Source: Hemibagrus wyckioides
Taxonomy: Eukaryota; Chordata; Actinopteri; Siluriformes; Bagridae
DNA length: 64,000 nt
NCBI RefSeq assembly: GCF_019097595.1
Contig: NC_080732.1
Span: 1,509,854-1,573,853 of the forward strand
Direction of reading: 5' to 3'
Numbering within the stretch: position 1 is the first letter of the stretch; each line of letters opens with the position of its first letter. Positions 11,185 through 25,364 of this stretch are shown piece after piece. The position numbers and the translations under genes are program-made. Under the pieces are notes generated by a model. That model was not told the origin of the DNA and made no database searches. It saw nothing but the letters and a program-made list of their open reading frames with translations.

Positions 11185-14100
11185 ACATCAGACTCTACAC
11201 CAGACTCTACATCAGACTGTACACCAGACTCTACATCAGACTCTACACCAGACTCTACATCAGACTGTACACCAGACTCTACACCAGACTCTACATCAGA
11301 CTCTACACCAGACTCTACATCAGACTCTACATCAGACTCTACATCAGACTGTACACCAGACTCTACACCAGACTCTACATCAGACTCTACACCAGACTCT
11401 ACACCAGACTCTACATCAGACTCTACACCAGACTCTACATCAGACTCTACACCAGACTCTACATCAGACTCTACATCAGACTCTACACCAGACTCTACAT
11501 CAGACTGTACACCAGACTCTACACCAGACTCTACACCAGACTCTACACCAGACTGTACACCAGACTCTACATCAGACTGTACACCAGACTCTACACCAGA
11601 CTCTACATCAGACTCTACACCAGACTCTACATCAGACTCTACATCAGACTGTACACCAGACTGTACACCAGACTCTACTGTACACCAGACTCTACATCAG
11701 ACTCTACACCAGACTCTACACCAGACTCTACATCAGACTCTACACCAGACTCTACATCAGACTCTACACCAGACTCTACATCAGACTCTACATCAGACTC
11801 TACACCAGACTCTACTGTACACCAGACTCTACATCAGACTCTACACCAGACTCTACATCAGACTGTACACCAGACTCTACACCAGACTCTACATCAGACT
11901 CTACACCAGACTCTACATCAGACTCTACACCAGACTCTACATCAGACTCTACATCAGACTCTACATCAGACTCTACATCAGACTCTACACCAGACTCTAC
12001 ATCAGACTCTACATCAGACTGTACACCAGACTGTACATCAGACTGTACATCAGACTCTACATCAGACTCTACATCAGACTGTACACCAGACTCTACATCA
12101 GACTCTACATCAGACTGTACATCAGACTGTACATCAGACTCTACATCAGACTCTACATCAGACTGTACACCAGACTCTACATCAGACTGTACATCAGACT
12201 GTACACCAGACTCTACATCAGACTCTACATCAGACTGTACACCAGACTCTACATCAGACTCTACATCAGACTGTACACCAGACTCTACATCAGACTCTAC
12301 ATCAGACTGTACACCAGACTCTACATCAGACTGTACATCAGACTCTACATCAGACTCTACATCAGACTGTACACCAGACTCTACATCAGACTGTACATCA
12401 GACTGTACATCAGACTCTACATCAGACTCTACATCAGACTGTACACCAGACTCTACATCAGACTCTACATCAGACTGTACACCAGACTCTACATCAGACT
12501 GTACATCAGACTGTACATCAGACTCTACATCAGACTCTACATCAGACTGTACACCAGACTCTACATCAGACTCTACACCAGACTCTACATCAGACTGTAC
12601 ACCAGACTCTACATCAGACTGTACATCAGACTCTACATCAGACTCTACATCAGACTGTACACCAGACTCTACATCAGACTCTACACCAGACTCTACATCA
12701 GACTGTACACCAGACTCTACATCAGACTGTACATCAGACTCTACATCAGACTCTACATCAGACTGTACACCAGACTCTACACCAGACTCTACATCAGACT
12801 CTACACCAGACTCTACACCAGACTCTACATCAGACTCTACACCAGACTCTACATCAGACTCTACACCAGACTCTACATCAGACTCTACATCAGACTCTAC
12901 ACCAGACTCTACATCAGACTGTACACCAGACTCTACACCAGACTCTACACCAGACTCTACATCAGACTGTACACCAGACTCTACACCAGACTGTACACCA
13001 GACTCTACATCAGACTGTACACCAGACTCTACACCAGACTCTACATCAGACTCTACACCAGACTCTACATCAGACTCTACATCAGACTGTACACCAGACT
13101 GTACACCAGACTCTACTGTACACCAGACTCTACATCAGACTCTACACCAGACTCTACACCAGACTCTACATCAGACTCTACACCAGACTCTACATCAGAC
13201 TCTACACCAGACTCTACATCAGACTCTACATCAGACTCTACACCAGACTCTACTGTACACCAGACTCTACATCAGACTCTACACCAGACTCTACATCAGA
13301 CTGTACACCAGACTCTACACCAGACTCTACATCAGACTCTACACCAGACTCTACATCAGACTCTACACCAGACTCTACATCAGACTCTACACCAGACTCT
13401 ACATCAGACTCTACATCAGACTCTACATCAGACTCTACACCAGACTCTACATCAGACTGTACACCAGACTCTACATCAGACTGTACATCAGACTCTACAT
13501 CAGACTCTACATCAGACTGTACACCAGACTCTACATCAGACTCTACACCAGACTCTACATCAGACTGTACACCAGACTCTACATCAGACTGTACATCAGA
13601 CTCTACATCAGACTCTACATCAGACTGTACACCAGACTCTACACCAGACTCTACATCAGACTCTACACCAGACTCTACACCAGACTCTACATCAGACTCT
13701 ACACCAGACTCTACATCAGACTCTACACCAGACTCTACATCAGACTCTACATCAGACTCTACACCAGACTCTACATCAGACTGTACACCAGACTCTACAC
13801 CAGACTCTACACCAGACTCTACATCAGACTGTACACCAGACTCTACACCAGACTGTACACCAGACTCTACATCAGACTGTACACCAGACTCTACACCAGA
13901 CTCTACATCAGACTCTACACCAGACTCTACATCAGACTCTACATCAGACTGTACACCAGACTGTACACCAGACTCTACTGTACACCAGACTCTACATCAG
14001 ACTCTACACCAGACTCTACACCAGACTCTACATCAGACTCTACACCAGACTCTACATCAGACTCTACACCAGACTCTACATCAGACTCTACATCAGACTC

Positions 14101-17100
14101 TACACCAGACTCTACTGTACACCAGACTCTACATCAGACTCTACACCAGACTCTACATCAGACTGTACACCAGACTCTACACCAGACTCTACATCAGACT
14201 CTACACCAGACTCTACATCAGACTCTACACCAGACTCTACATCAGACTCTACACCAGACTCTACATCAGACTCTACATCAGACTCTACATCAGACTCTAC
14301 ACCAGACTCTACATCAGACTCTACATCAGACTGTACACCAGACTGTACATCAGACTCTACATCAGACTCTACATCAGACTCTACATCAGACTGTACACCA
14401 GACTCTACACCAGACTGTACACCAGACTCTACATCAGACTCTACATCAGACTGTACACCAGACTCTACATCAGACTCTACATCAGACTCTACATCAGACT
14501 GTACACCAGACTCTACATCAGACTGTACACCAGACTCTACATCAGACTCTACATCAGACTGTACATCAGACTCTACATCAGACTCTACATCAGACTGTAC
14601 ACCAGACTGTACATCAGACTGTACATCAGACTCTACATCAGACTCTACATCAGACTGTACACCAGACTCTACATCAGACTCTACATCAGACTGTACATCA
14701 GACTGTACATCAGACTCTACATCAGACTCTACATCAGACTGTACACCAGACTCTACATCAGACTGTACATCAGACTGTACACCAGACTCTACATCAGACT
14801 CTACATCAGACTGTACACCAGACTCTACATCAGACTCTACATCAGACTGTACACCAGACTCTACATCAGACTCTACATCAGACTGTACACCAGACTCTAC
14901 ATCAGACTGTACATCAGACTCTACATCAGACTCTACATCAGACTGTACACCAGACTCTACATCAGACTGTACATCAGACTGTACATCAGACTCTACATCA
15001 GACTCTACATCAGACTCTACATCAGACTGTACACCAGACTCTACATCAGACTCTACATCAGACTGTACACCAGACTCTACATCAGACTGTACATCAGACT
15101 GTACATCAGACTCTACATCAGACTCTACATCAGACTGTACACCAGACTCTACATCAGACTCTACACCAGACTCTACATCAGACTGTACACCAGACTCTAC
15201 ATCAGACTGTACATCAGACTCTACATCAGACTCTACATCAGACTGTACACCAGACTCTACATCAGACTCTACACCAGACTCTACATCAGACTGTACACCA
15301 GACTCTACATCAGACTGTACATCAGACTCTACATCAGACTCTACATCAGACTGTACACCAGACTCTACATCAGACTCTACACCAGACTCTACATCAGACT
15401 GTACATCAGACTGTACATCAGACTCTACATCAGACTCTACATCAGACTGTACACCAGACTCTACATCAGACTCTACATCAGACTGTACATCAGACTGTAC
15501 ATCAGACTCTACATCAGACTCTACATCAGACTGTACATCAGACTCTACATCAGACTCTACATCAGACTCTACATAAGACTGTACACCAGACTCTACATCA
15601 GACTCTACATCAGACTCTACATCAGACTGTACATCAGACTCTACATCAGACTGTACATCAGACTCTACATCAGACTCTACATCAGACTCTACACCAGACT
15701 CTACATCAGACTCTACACCAGACTGTACATCAGACTCTACATCAGACTGTACATCAGACTCTACATCAGACTCTACACCAGACTCTACATCAGACTCTAC
15801 ATCAGACTGTACACCAGACTGTACATCAGACTCTACATCAGACTCTACATCAGACTCTACATCAGACTCTACATCAGACTGTACACCAGACTCTACATCA
15901 GACTCTACACCAGACTCTACATCAGACTCTACATCAGACTCTACATCAGACTCTACACCAGACTCTACATCAGACTGTACACCAGACTCTACATCAGACT
16001 CTACATCAGACTCTACACCAGACTCTACATCAGACTCTACATCAGACTCTACACCAGACTGTACACCAGACTCTACATCAGACTCTACACCAGACTCTAC
16101 ATCAGACTGTACACCAGACTCTACATCAGACTGTACATCAGACTCTACATCAGACTCTACATCAGACTGTACACCAGACTCTACACCAGACTCTACATCA
16201 GACTCTACACCAGACTCTACACCAGACTCTACATCAGACTCTACACCAGACTCTACATCAGACTCTACACCAGACTCTACATCAGACTCTACATCAGACT
16301 CTACACCAGACTCTACATCAGACTGTACACCAGACTCTACACCAGACTCTACACCAGACTCTACATCAGACTGTACACCAGACTCTACACCAGACTGTAC
16401 ACCAGACTCTACATCAGACTGTACACCAGACTCTACACCAGACTCTACATCAGACTCTACACCAGACTCTACATCAGACTCTACATCAGACTGTACACCA
16501 GACTGTACACCAGACTCTACTGTACACCAGACTCTACATCAGACTCTACACCAGACTCTACACCAGACTCTACATCAGACTCTACACCAGACTCTACATC
16601 AGACTCTACACCAGACTCTACATCAGACTCTACATCAGACTCTACACCAGACTCTACTGTACACCAGACTCTACATCAGACTCTACACCAGACTCTACAT
16701 CAGACTGTACACCAGACTCTACACCAGACTCTACATCAGACTCTACACCAGACTCTACATCAGACTCTACACCAGACTCTACATCAGACTCTACACCAGA
16801 CTCTACATCAGACTCTACATCAGACTCTACATCAGACTCTACACCAGACTCTACATCAGACTCTACATCAGACTGTACACCAGACTGTACATCAGACTCT
16901 ACATCAGACTCTACATCAGACTCTACATCAGACTGTACACCAGACTCTACACCAGACTGTACACCAGACTCTACATCAGACTCTACATCAGACTGTACAC
17001 CAGACTCTACATCAGACTCTACATCAGACTCTACATCAGACTGTACACCAGACTCTACATCAGACTGTACACCAGACTCTACATCAGACTCTACATCAGA

Positions 17101-18682
17101 CTGTACATCAGACTCTACATCAGACTCTACATCAGACTGTACACCAGACTGTACATCAGACTGTACATCAGACTCTACATCAGACTCTACATCAGACTGT
17201 ACACCAGACTCTACATCAGACTCTACATCAGACTGTACATCAGACTGTACATCAGACTCTACATCAGACTCTACATCAGACTGTACACCAGACTCTACAT
17301 CAGACTGTACATCAGACTGTACACCAGACTCTACATCAGACTCTACATCAGACTGTACACCAGACTCTACATCAGACTCTACATCAGACTGTACACCAGA
17401 CTCTACATCAGACTCTACATCAGACTGTACACCAGACTCTACATCAGACTGTACATCAGACTCTACATCAGACTCTACATCAGACTGTACACCAGACTCT
17501 ACATCAGACTGTACATCAGACTGTACATCAGACTCTACATCAGACTCTACATCAGACTCTACATCAGACTGTACACCAGACTCTACATCAGACTCTACAT
17601 CAGACTGTACACCAGACTCTACATCAGACTGTACATCAGACTGTACATCAGACTCTACATCAGACTCTACATCAGACTGTACACCAGACTCTACATCAGA
17701 CTCTACACCAGACTCTACATCAGACTGTACACCAGACTCTACATCAGACTGTACATCAGACTCTACATCAGACTCTACATCAGACTGTACACCAGACTCT
17801 ACATCAGACTCTACACCAGACTCTACATCAGACTGTACACCAGACTCTACATCAGACTGTACATCAGACTCTACATCAGACTCTACATCAGACTGTACAC
17901 CAGACTCTACATCAGACTCTACACCAGACTCTACATCAGACTGTACATCAGACTGTACATCAGACTCTACATCAGACTCTACATCAGACTGTACACCAGA
18001 CTCTACATCAGACTCTACATCAGACTGTACATCAGACTGTACATCAGACTCTACATCAGACTCTACATCAGACTGTACATCAGACTCTACATCAGACTCT
18101 ACATCAGACTCTACATAAGACTGTACACCAGACTCTACATCAGACTCTACATCAGACTCTACATCAGACTGTACATCAGACTCTACATCAGACTGTACAT
18201 CAGACTCTACATCAGACTCTACATCAGACTCTACACCAGACTCTACATCAGACTCTACACCAGACTGTACATCAGACTCTACATCAGACTGTACATCAGA
18301 CTCTACATCAGACTCTACACCAGACTCTACATCAGACTCTACATCAGACTGTACACCAGACTGTACATCAGACTCTACATCAGACTCTACATCAGACTCT
18401 ACATCAGACTCTACATCAGACTGTACACCAGACTCTACATCAGACTCTACACCAGACTCTACATCAGACTCTACATCAGACTCTACACCAGACTCTACAT
18501 CAGACTGTACATCAGACTCTACATCAGACTCTACATCAGACTCTACATCAGACTCTACACCAGACTCTACATCAGACTCTACATCAGACTCTACACCAGA
18601 CTCTACATCAGACTCTACATCAGACTCTACACCAGACTGTACATCAGACTCTACATCAGACTCTACATCAGACTCTACATAA
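11185..18682. repeat. 7.5-kb minisatellite of a 12-bp unit (AGACTCTACATC)
   Basis: Roughly 620 units mix four main variants: AGACTCTACATC, AGACTCTACACC, AGACTGTACATC and AGACTGTACACC. A 17-bp irregular unit (CTACTGTACACC junction) occurs in pairs 137 bp apart at 11675/11812, 13113/13250, 13975/14112 and 16517/16654. A rare ACATAAG variant is at 15571 and 18113. These markers show nested long duplications. The unit has no stop codon in any plus-strand frame but also no ATG. It ends near 18682, with one decayed unit near 18697-18718. Confidence 0.98.
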
Positions 18683-18729
18683 TACTTTATAGATTGACAT
18701 CAGACTGTACACCAGACTTTATATTGTCA

Positions 18730-18731
<2 letters not shown>

Positions 18732-18794
<63 letters not shown>

Positions 18795-18819
18795 GTCTTT
18801 CTTTCTTTCTTTCTTTCTT
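18732..18819. repeat. (TTTC)n microsatellite
   Basis: About 22 TTTC units with one GTCTT interruption. Confidence 0.98.
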
Positions 18820-20661
18820 CTGTATTTCATCCTTTCTTCCTTCATTCTTTCATCATAATCAAAACATTCTTCCTTTTTTTCTTTCTCTCCATTTTTTTTT
18901 TTACATTTTGTATATATATTTTGATTTTGGTCCTGGCTCCACCCCCCTGTCACATCATTGGTCGGTTCCTGATTGTATTCACCTGCTCTGTGATGTTTTT
19001 GTCTGATTAGATCCTCTGTCTCACTTTTCCTCACAATGTCTTACTGATGAATTCCAACTTCCATGAATTCCAGACGGTTTTCCAATCACAATTGTGTATT
19101 TTTTTGCCATGCTTCATTAGTGTCTCTCTTTAATACCCCTCTCCTCCTCCACCCCCCAACCCCTCTCCTCCTCCCCCCTGCCACCCCCCCCCTGCCCCCC
19201 CCCTCCGCAGCTCCTGCCCCAGACTTCTTGCCCTTGGTCCAGATGTTGCTTCACCTGGTGTCTCTGGAAGTCTATCTCAGCTCTCACAGCCCTGTGGAGA
19301 AGAAAGGAAAGGATTTTTTTCCTCATTTCATCCTCCTTTCTGTCTCTCTGTCTCCTCGTGTCTGTAGGGAATGACCACTTTACCCCATGCTGTGCCGATT
19401 TCACACACGCCTCAGCGTCCGCGCCGCTCCTGCCCCTCGGAGCAGCAGGGAATTTTTTTCTTTTGACAAGAAGCTAAAATAAGCTGAAACGACTTTAATG
19501 GAGACATTTTAGATATGCATTAAAGAATTGTAGAGGACTGCAGTGAATTATAGAAGACACAACCTGAGGCACTGCGAGATGGAGGATGAGTAGAACGTTC
19601 CAGTAAGGTGGGAAGCTTAAAAAAAAACAGGAACGAGGTTTGGGTTCTATTTCAGTCATTTAGATTGATAAATGAATCAGAACACAAGACTTTTCATCTG
19701 CTACTAATAATGATGGAGCTCTGACGGATTGTTTGTCATCGTCGTCCCCCAAGACAACACACAAATGGTACAGTCCGGAGTTCCATTCAGAAGCAACAGC
19801 AGCCTCCCTAGGCTTCTTTTCTCCTTCAAGATAAATATCAGAAAAATAATGAAAGAAGAACCAAGGAAAAGAATTACAGAAAGGAGCGCTAACACGATCA
19901 CGAGAGAGAGTGTGCGTCAGTCTGGAGGAAAATCTGCCACGAACACTGTTTAAATGTTCACACAGCTCGCAGACCCGTAACACAACTTAGGCAATTAAAC
20001 AGAAGTGGAATTGTTTCTGGTGAACGTGTTCTTCATGCCTCATTAAACACTCGGCGAAGTGTGTATTCTGATTTCACAACAACTGACAAAGTGTAAGTGT
20101 GTGTGTGTGTGTGTGTGTGTGCATATGTGTGTAAAAGACAAGGGCAGACATGGAATGGGAAGGAAGGAAGGAAGGAAGGAAGGAAGGAAGCAAGGAGGGA
20201 GGATTAAAGAAGGGGGGCATTCATTATTTTTTTTGTTTATTAATTCCCTCGATAGTTTATTCTTTCTGTGTGTATGTGTGTGTGTGTATCCCATCAGAAA
20301 GCAACACACACACACACACACACACTCCTGGCAGCAGAGTTGGCTTTATCGGGACTCAGCCGCTATCTACTGTTTGGACTAGATAAACAGGCATTTGCAT
20401 GTGTAATGAGATTGGATGAGCTACAGCTCTCTGTGTGTGTGTGTGTGTGTGTGGAGATGCTCTTTGGACTGTGCACTGTGACGTGAGCTCAGAGGTGAAA
20501 AGTGCTGTTTGTAGACGACATTGCCAGGAGACAGTCGTACACAGGTTGGGTAAAATGACGGGAGGTGAATTCACTAGAATTACAATTTAGCTGCCTCGCT
20601 TGAAGCCAAATACAAAAAAATCTGAAATTTCCCAGTGTTTGTTTTTTCCATGTGGGAGGTG

Positions 20662-20702
<41 letters not shown>

Positions 20703-21140
20703 TCAGCTCTTTGGACTGACCCCAGACTGTGACTTTTAGCCTATTTTAAGCCTGTAATAAGAGGTGAGTGTTACACATCTGGACTACAATCATCACTGTA
20801 GTGCTCCATTAAGAAAAGTGCTGTGTCCCAAAGTGTTTATACTCCTAAAATACATGCAGCTAATGCAGCACCAGAGAGTCATCAAAAAAAGACAAAAGAC
20901 TTCAGGTTTATTTAACATGGAGGAACATGGAGGAATGGCTCTGCTTCACAAATCTACTCTACAGAGAGCTAGATCTATCTCACACATACCCTAAATACCT
21001 AATTAGCCATTAGCACACTGATACTTCATTTTTAAAGTAACAAATTTATTGACACAGCACCCATCAGTGTAAGGTTGGTGTGCAAAAGTTTGCGCAACCC
21101 ATGAGATCTCGTGCAATACGCCATCGTCCAATTACCATCA
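18820..21140. other. Noncoding stretch with a C-rich tract and microsatellites
   Basis: A C-rich tract (CTCCTCC and long C runs) covers about 19137-19208 and ends in a CCGCAG that resembles an acceptor, but no supported exon follows. Microsatellites: GT 20096-20120, GGAA 20158-20190, CA 20306-20326, GT 20431-20453, GA 20666-20697. The 20331-20425 stretch is unique-looking and includes an octamer ATTTGCAT. No gene is recognised. Confidence 0.65.
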
Positions 21141-21144
21141 CTGA

Positions 21145-21800
21145 TCCCGGAATTGTCACTGATCCTATCCAAGAACTATCAATGATCCCATAACTATTAC
21201 TGATCCCATTACTATCCCATAACTGATCCCATAACTATCACTGATCCCATTACTATCAGTGATCCCATAACTGATCCTATAAATATCACTGATCCCATTA
21301 CTATCAGTGATCCCATAACTGATCCTATAACTATCACTGATCCCATTACTATCAGTGATCCCATAACTGATCCTATAACTATCACTGATCCCATAACTGA
21401 TCCTATAACTATCACTGATCCCATTACTATCACTGATTCCATAACTGATCCTATAACTATCACTGATCCCATTACTATCAGTGATCCCATAACTGATCCT
21501 ATAACTATCACTGATCCCATAACTGATCCTATAACTATCACTGATCCCATTACTATCACTGATCCCATAACTGATCCTATAACTATCACTGATCCCATTA
21601 CTATCAGTGATCCCATAACTGATCCTATAACTATCACTGATCCCATTACTATCAGTGATCCCAGAACTGTCACTGATCCCATAATTATCATTGATCCCAT
21701 AATTATAACTGATCCAATAACTGTCACTGATCCCATCCAATAACTATTATTGGTCCCATAACTATTACTCATGCCAGAACTATTACTGATCCCAAAGGAA
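21145..21800. repeat. Minisatellite of 18- and 12-bp units, 48-bp higher unit
   Basis: Units CTGATCCCATAACTATCA (18 bp) and CTGATCCTATAA (12 bp) alternate; a common higher unit is 18+12+18 = 48 bp, with CAC/CAG and ATAA/ATTA variants. Both unit lengths are multiples of three, which keeps minus-strand frames open. Confidence 0.95.
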
Positions 21801-22225
21801 TCAGGCATGCTCATAAAATAGTTGTAAAGTAAGTAAACCTAATGAATTATTAATTATTTATATAGATTTTATTCAAACTGGTAAAAACTGAGCCAAAGCA
21901 CAGAGCAGCAGAAACACCATGTGGTCTTTATAGAGGTTATACTGTATTCACAGAACTGTCCAGTGGTTAAGGTTTACTTTCTTTCACTGGATTTCTGACC
22001 AAATGAAAGAGAGAGTTTTGGATGTTGAAGACTAATGAAGATTGAAAACACTTTAAATATATCTTTATAGTTGTAGGGGAGTACAAACTTTTGCACTCAA
22101 TCATAAGTTCACCTAATTTTTTGCTAAATAAATACAAACTCTGATGGGCTAATCTGTTGGAGTAAAGCAATACACACATTACAACTAACACCTGACCACC
22201 ACTACTGTACTGTACATACATCCAT

Positions 22226-22262
<37 letters not shown>

Positions 22263-23345
22263 ACACAAACAGCGCTGTCAGACAGCTAGCAGGGGAGGCA
22301 CAGACTTCCGCTATAAGATGATATCACATTTCTCAAATTCTCTCAATCATAAATCATCATCAGAACAAACATGAATGCAAATGACAAATGTTTCTGCATC
22401 TGTCTTCATCACAGGAGCTAATTACCCACGCAGAGACGGGATAAAGAGTGTGTGTGTGTGTCCTTCAGCCTTTATGTTGCAACATGAAGGTCATTTTAAG
22501 TCTTTGTCTCTGGAAAAAAAATCTGTACATACTTTCTAAACAAAATCCTAAATAATTTTTTTTATCATAAAATGATTTCTTTTCATTCTATAATTGCAGT
22601 ATAGTTTTTTAAACTAGTCGTTTGTAGTAAAGTTTTGTAGCTATATATATATATATATATTTCCAAAAATAATATTTATTTATTTCTTTATTATTATTTC
22701 TGACAATTAAAAAAAAATGTTTGAATTCAGCTATAATGTTTTATCCTTTTTTTTGGATTGATATACCATTTACATTTGAATATGAGTTATAATATTTATA
22801 ATAAGTACAATTTTAAAATAAATAAAGCAATAAAGAATCTTTCGATTTTCCCCCAAAAAATTATTTATGAATTTATAAAAGGGATATTATTGAAAGAAGT
22901 AATAATATCCAGCTTGTGAGAACTTGGCTGGTTGTTATTAAATAAATAAATAAATAAATAAATAAACAAAAATAATACTAAGGTATTAAATTGACAAAGT
23001 TACACATAATAAACATTTTTAAATCATGTTTTAAAAAATATTTCTTATTCTATTATTTAATTTGATATATAAGCAAACTTAAAATGCCAATTAAAAAAAT
23101 ATGAATATTATTACACAATTATTGCATTATTGTTTACACATTAATTTAGAAAAACAAAAATGTCTAAAACGTGAATTTAAAACATTAACATAGTTTCAAA
23201 ACCTTTTTTTTTAATTATTGTTTATATTAATAAATTTATATCTGAATTCTTTTTGTACAATTAGATCTTAATGCAGAAAATCACTGCACACTTTTAATGA
23301 GCTCACTCTGAAAGGAAGCACTGAAGATTTTCAGAGTGTGTGTGT

Positions 23346-23387
<42 letters not shown>

Positions 23388-23687
23388 CCACTAGAGCAAC
23401 GAACCCAGAGGAGGAGATCATTATCTTCATCCAAAGCCCAGTGGGGCAAGCGGAAAATGTCACCGAATAATTTGAATGGAAAGTCCAGAGGCATTGCTGA
23501 GCTCTCTCTTTCTCTCTTTAACTTCTCTCTCACTTTTTCCTCTCTCCTTTTTTCTCACTCGTTTTTTCTCCCTGGCATATACCCTGAACCGTGCTAGCGG
23601 TCTATAGCGAAGCTTCTGAAAGTTGATCAGTGCGCTAGTACAGCCTCTGGAGCTGAAGACTTCACTCCTGCTAATGTCATGGCAGTG

Positions 23688-23758
<71 letters not shown>

Positions 23759-24059
23759 TTTTCTCCTTTCGCTAACCTGTAAAAACATGTCAGCCAATTA
23801 AATCTCACACTTGCATAATTTTAGCATATCTGTATTTTTCTCTGCACTGACCGCCAGACACCAAAACGACTCCCATGATTTTTACTGATTCCATCTCACA
23901 CACAGACGAGGATGATGAGGATGATGATGAGGAGGAGGATGATGATGATGAGGATGATAATCATGATGCATTTCTGTGTAATTGCACAGACTTTAAAGTC
24001 CTTAAATACACAGAAATTAACAATAAAAATACAATTCCTTATGAATTTAAGAACTGAAA
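21801..24059. other. Noncoding stretch, A/T-rich core with microsatellites
   Basis: Unique sequence at 22270-22450 and 23390-23510 lies on either side of an A/T-rich core (about 22500-23280) with a TA run at 22641-22660 and an AATA run near 22940-22966. CA or GT runs: 22230-22268 and 23336-23388; CT plus CA at 23692-23756; a GAT/GAG tract at 23906-23960. No exon is supported. Confidence 0.7.
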
Positions 24060-25010
24060 GACCTCTCAGCCATCTTAGCTAGCTCGTTAGCAGTGAAGCA
24101 GTGAAGTGTAAGCAGGAAAGATTACAAAAACTCTTTGAAATCTTGCCAGATTAGCTCACTGTAGCTAGCTAAGTAGTGCTACCAGTAAACATTTATGATT
24201 ATCATTCAAAATCCTCTCAGAAATCCTGTCAAAGTAGCTCAAAGCTAGCTAGCTAGCACTGTAGGGTTATGTACATTCATGACTATTACTAATATTTATT
24301 ATTATTACTAATAATATATTTAATATTATTACTTTCTTAAATTCTGTCAAATTAGTTCATGGAAATTATTTAGCACAAGCAGTAGGATGTACATTCGGTA
24401 ATATTATTTTAAAAAATAATTTTATCCAGCTAGTTAGCATTAACAGTGAAAATTATGTATACATATGAAACATGCTCAAAATTCTGTCAGAAATCCTGTC
24501 AGATTAGCTTATATTGTTGAGCTAGTTAGCAGTAACAGTGAAAAAGATGCAAAAATATGAAACTTCGTCAAAATTCCTCACAGGAATCCAGTTAGATTAG
24601 CTCATATTGTCTAGCTAGTTAGCCGTAACAGTGAAAATGATGCATAAATATGAACCATGCTCAAAATTGTGTCAGAAATTCAGTCAGATTAGCTCATTTT
24701 GTCCAGCTAGTTAGCATTAATAGTGAAAACAATACATAAATATGAACCATACTCAAAATTCCTCACAGAAATCCTCTCAGATTAGCTTATATTGTCTAGC
24801 TAGTTAGCAGTAACAGTGAAAATGATGCAAAACTATGAATTTTGCTCAAAATCCTGTCAGAAATCCAGTCAGATTAGCTCATATTGTCTAGCTAGTCAGC
24901 ATTAACAGTGAAAACGATGTATACATATGAACCATGCTCAAAATTCCTCACAGAAATCCTCTCAGATTAGCTCATAGTAGCTAACTAGAGATAATAGTTC
25001 TAGGGATAAT
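24060..25010. repeat. 93-bp tandem repeat, about ten units
   Basis: Units start at AGATTAGCT with starts at 24501, 24594, 24686, 24779, 24871 and 24964 (spacing 92-93 bp). Each contains CTAGCTAGTTAGCA, AACAGTGAAAA, a variant of ATAAATATGAACCATGCTCA, and AAATCC. Left of 24501 there are older, more divergent units (near 24147, 24228 and 24348). Confidence 0.93.
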
Positions 25011-25364
25011 ACATTCTGTGTCATAAAAAAGAGATAAAAATGTTTTATAACACCAGAGTTTCTGAATAAATCTCTCAGGTTGTGAGTTGATGCTCAGAGA
25101 TCAGTTTCACCGTCACAGAGCCGAGAACAAAACTACTTCCACTTCATGCTCGGTGTTGCTAATTAGCGCTGAGTGACATTTATGATGCTAACGGCACAAT
25201 GTCCTTGGCCCAGTGTGGCTTGTGACCTTTATATTGAGTGTGTGTGTGTGTGTGTGTGTGTGTGTTAATAAGGCAGTTTAATTACTCAGTAATAGGTTGG
25301 AGATGACCTTATGACTGTAGATTGGTTAAGCAAATCTGGTGGCTTTAATACATTCTCTCTTTCC
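25011..25364. other. Noncoding stretch, unique-looking, with one GT run
   Basis: Unique sequence at about 25085-25215 includes a homeodomain-type TAATTAGC core and no repeat; a GT run covers 25237-25264. No gene is seen. Conservation cannot be judged from one sequence. Confidence 0.5.

Noticed and set aside
19137..19260. C-rich tract ending in CCGCAG as a 3' splice site with an exon to 19256
   Set aside because: The following open sequence resembles no protein family and the donor-like GTGTCT is weak; a simple C-rich repeat explains the tract.
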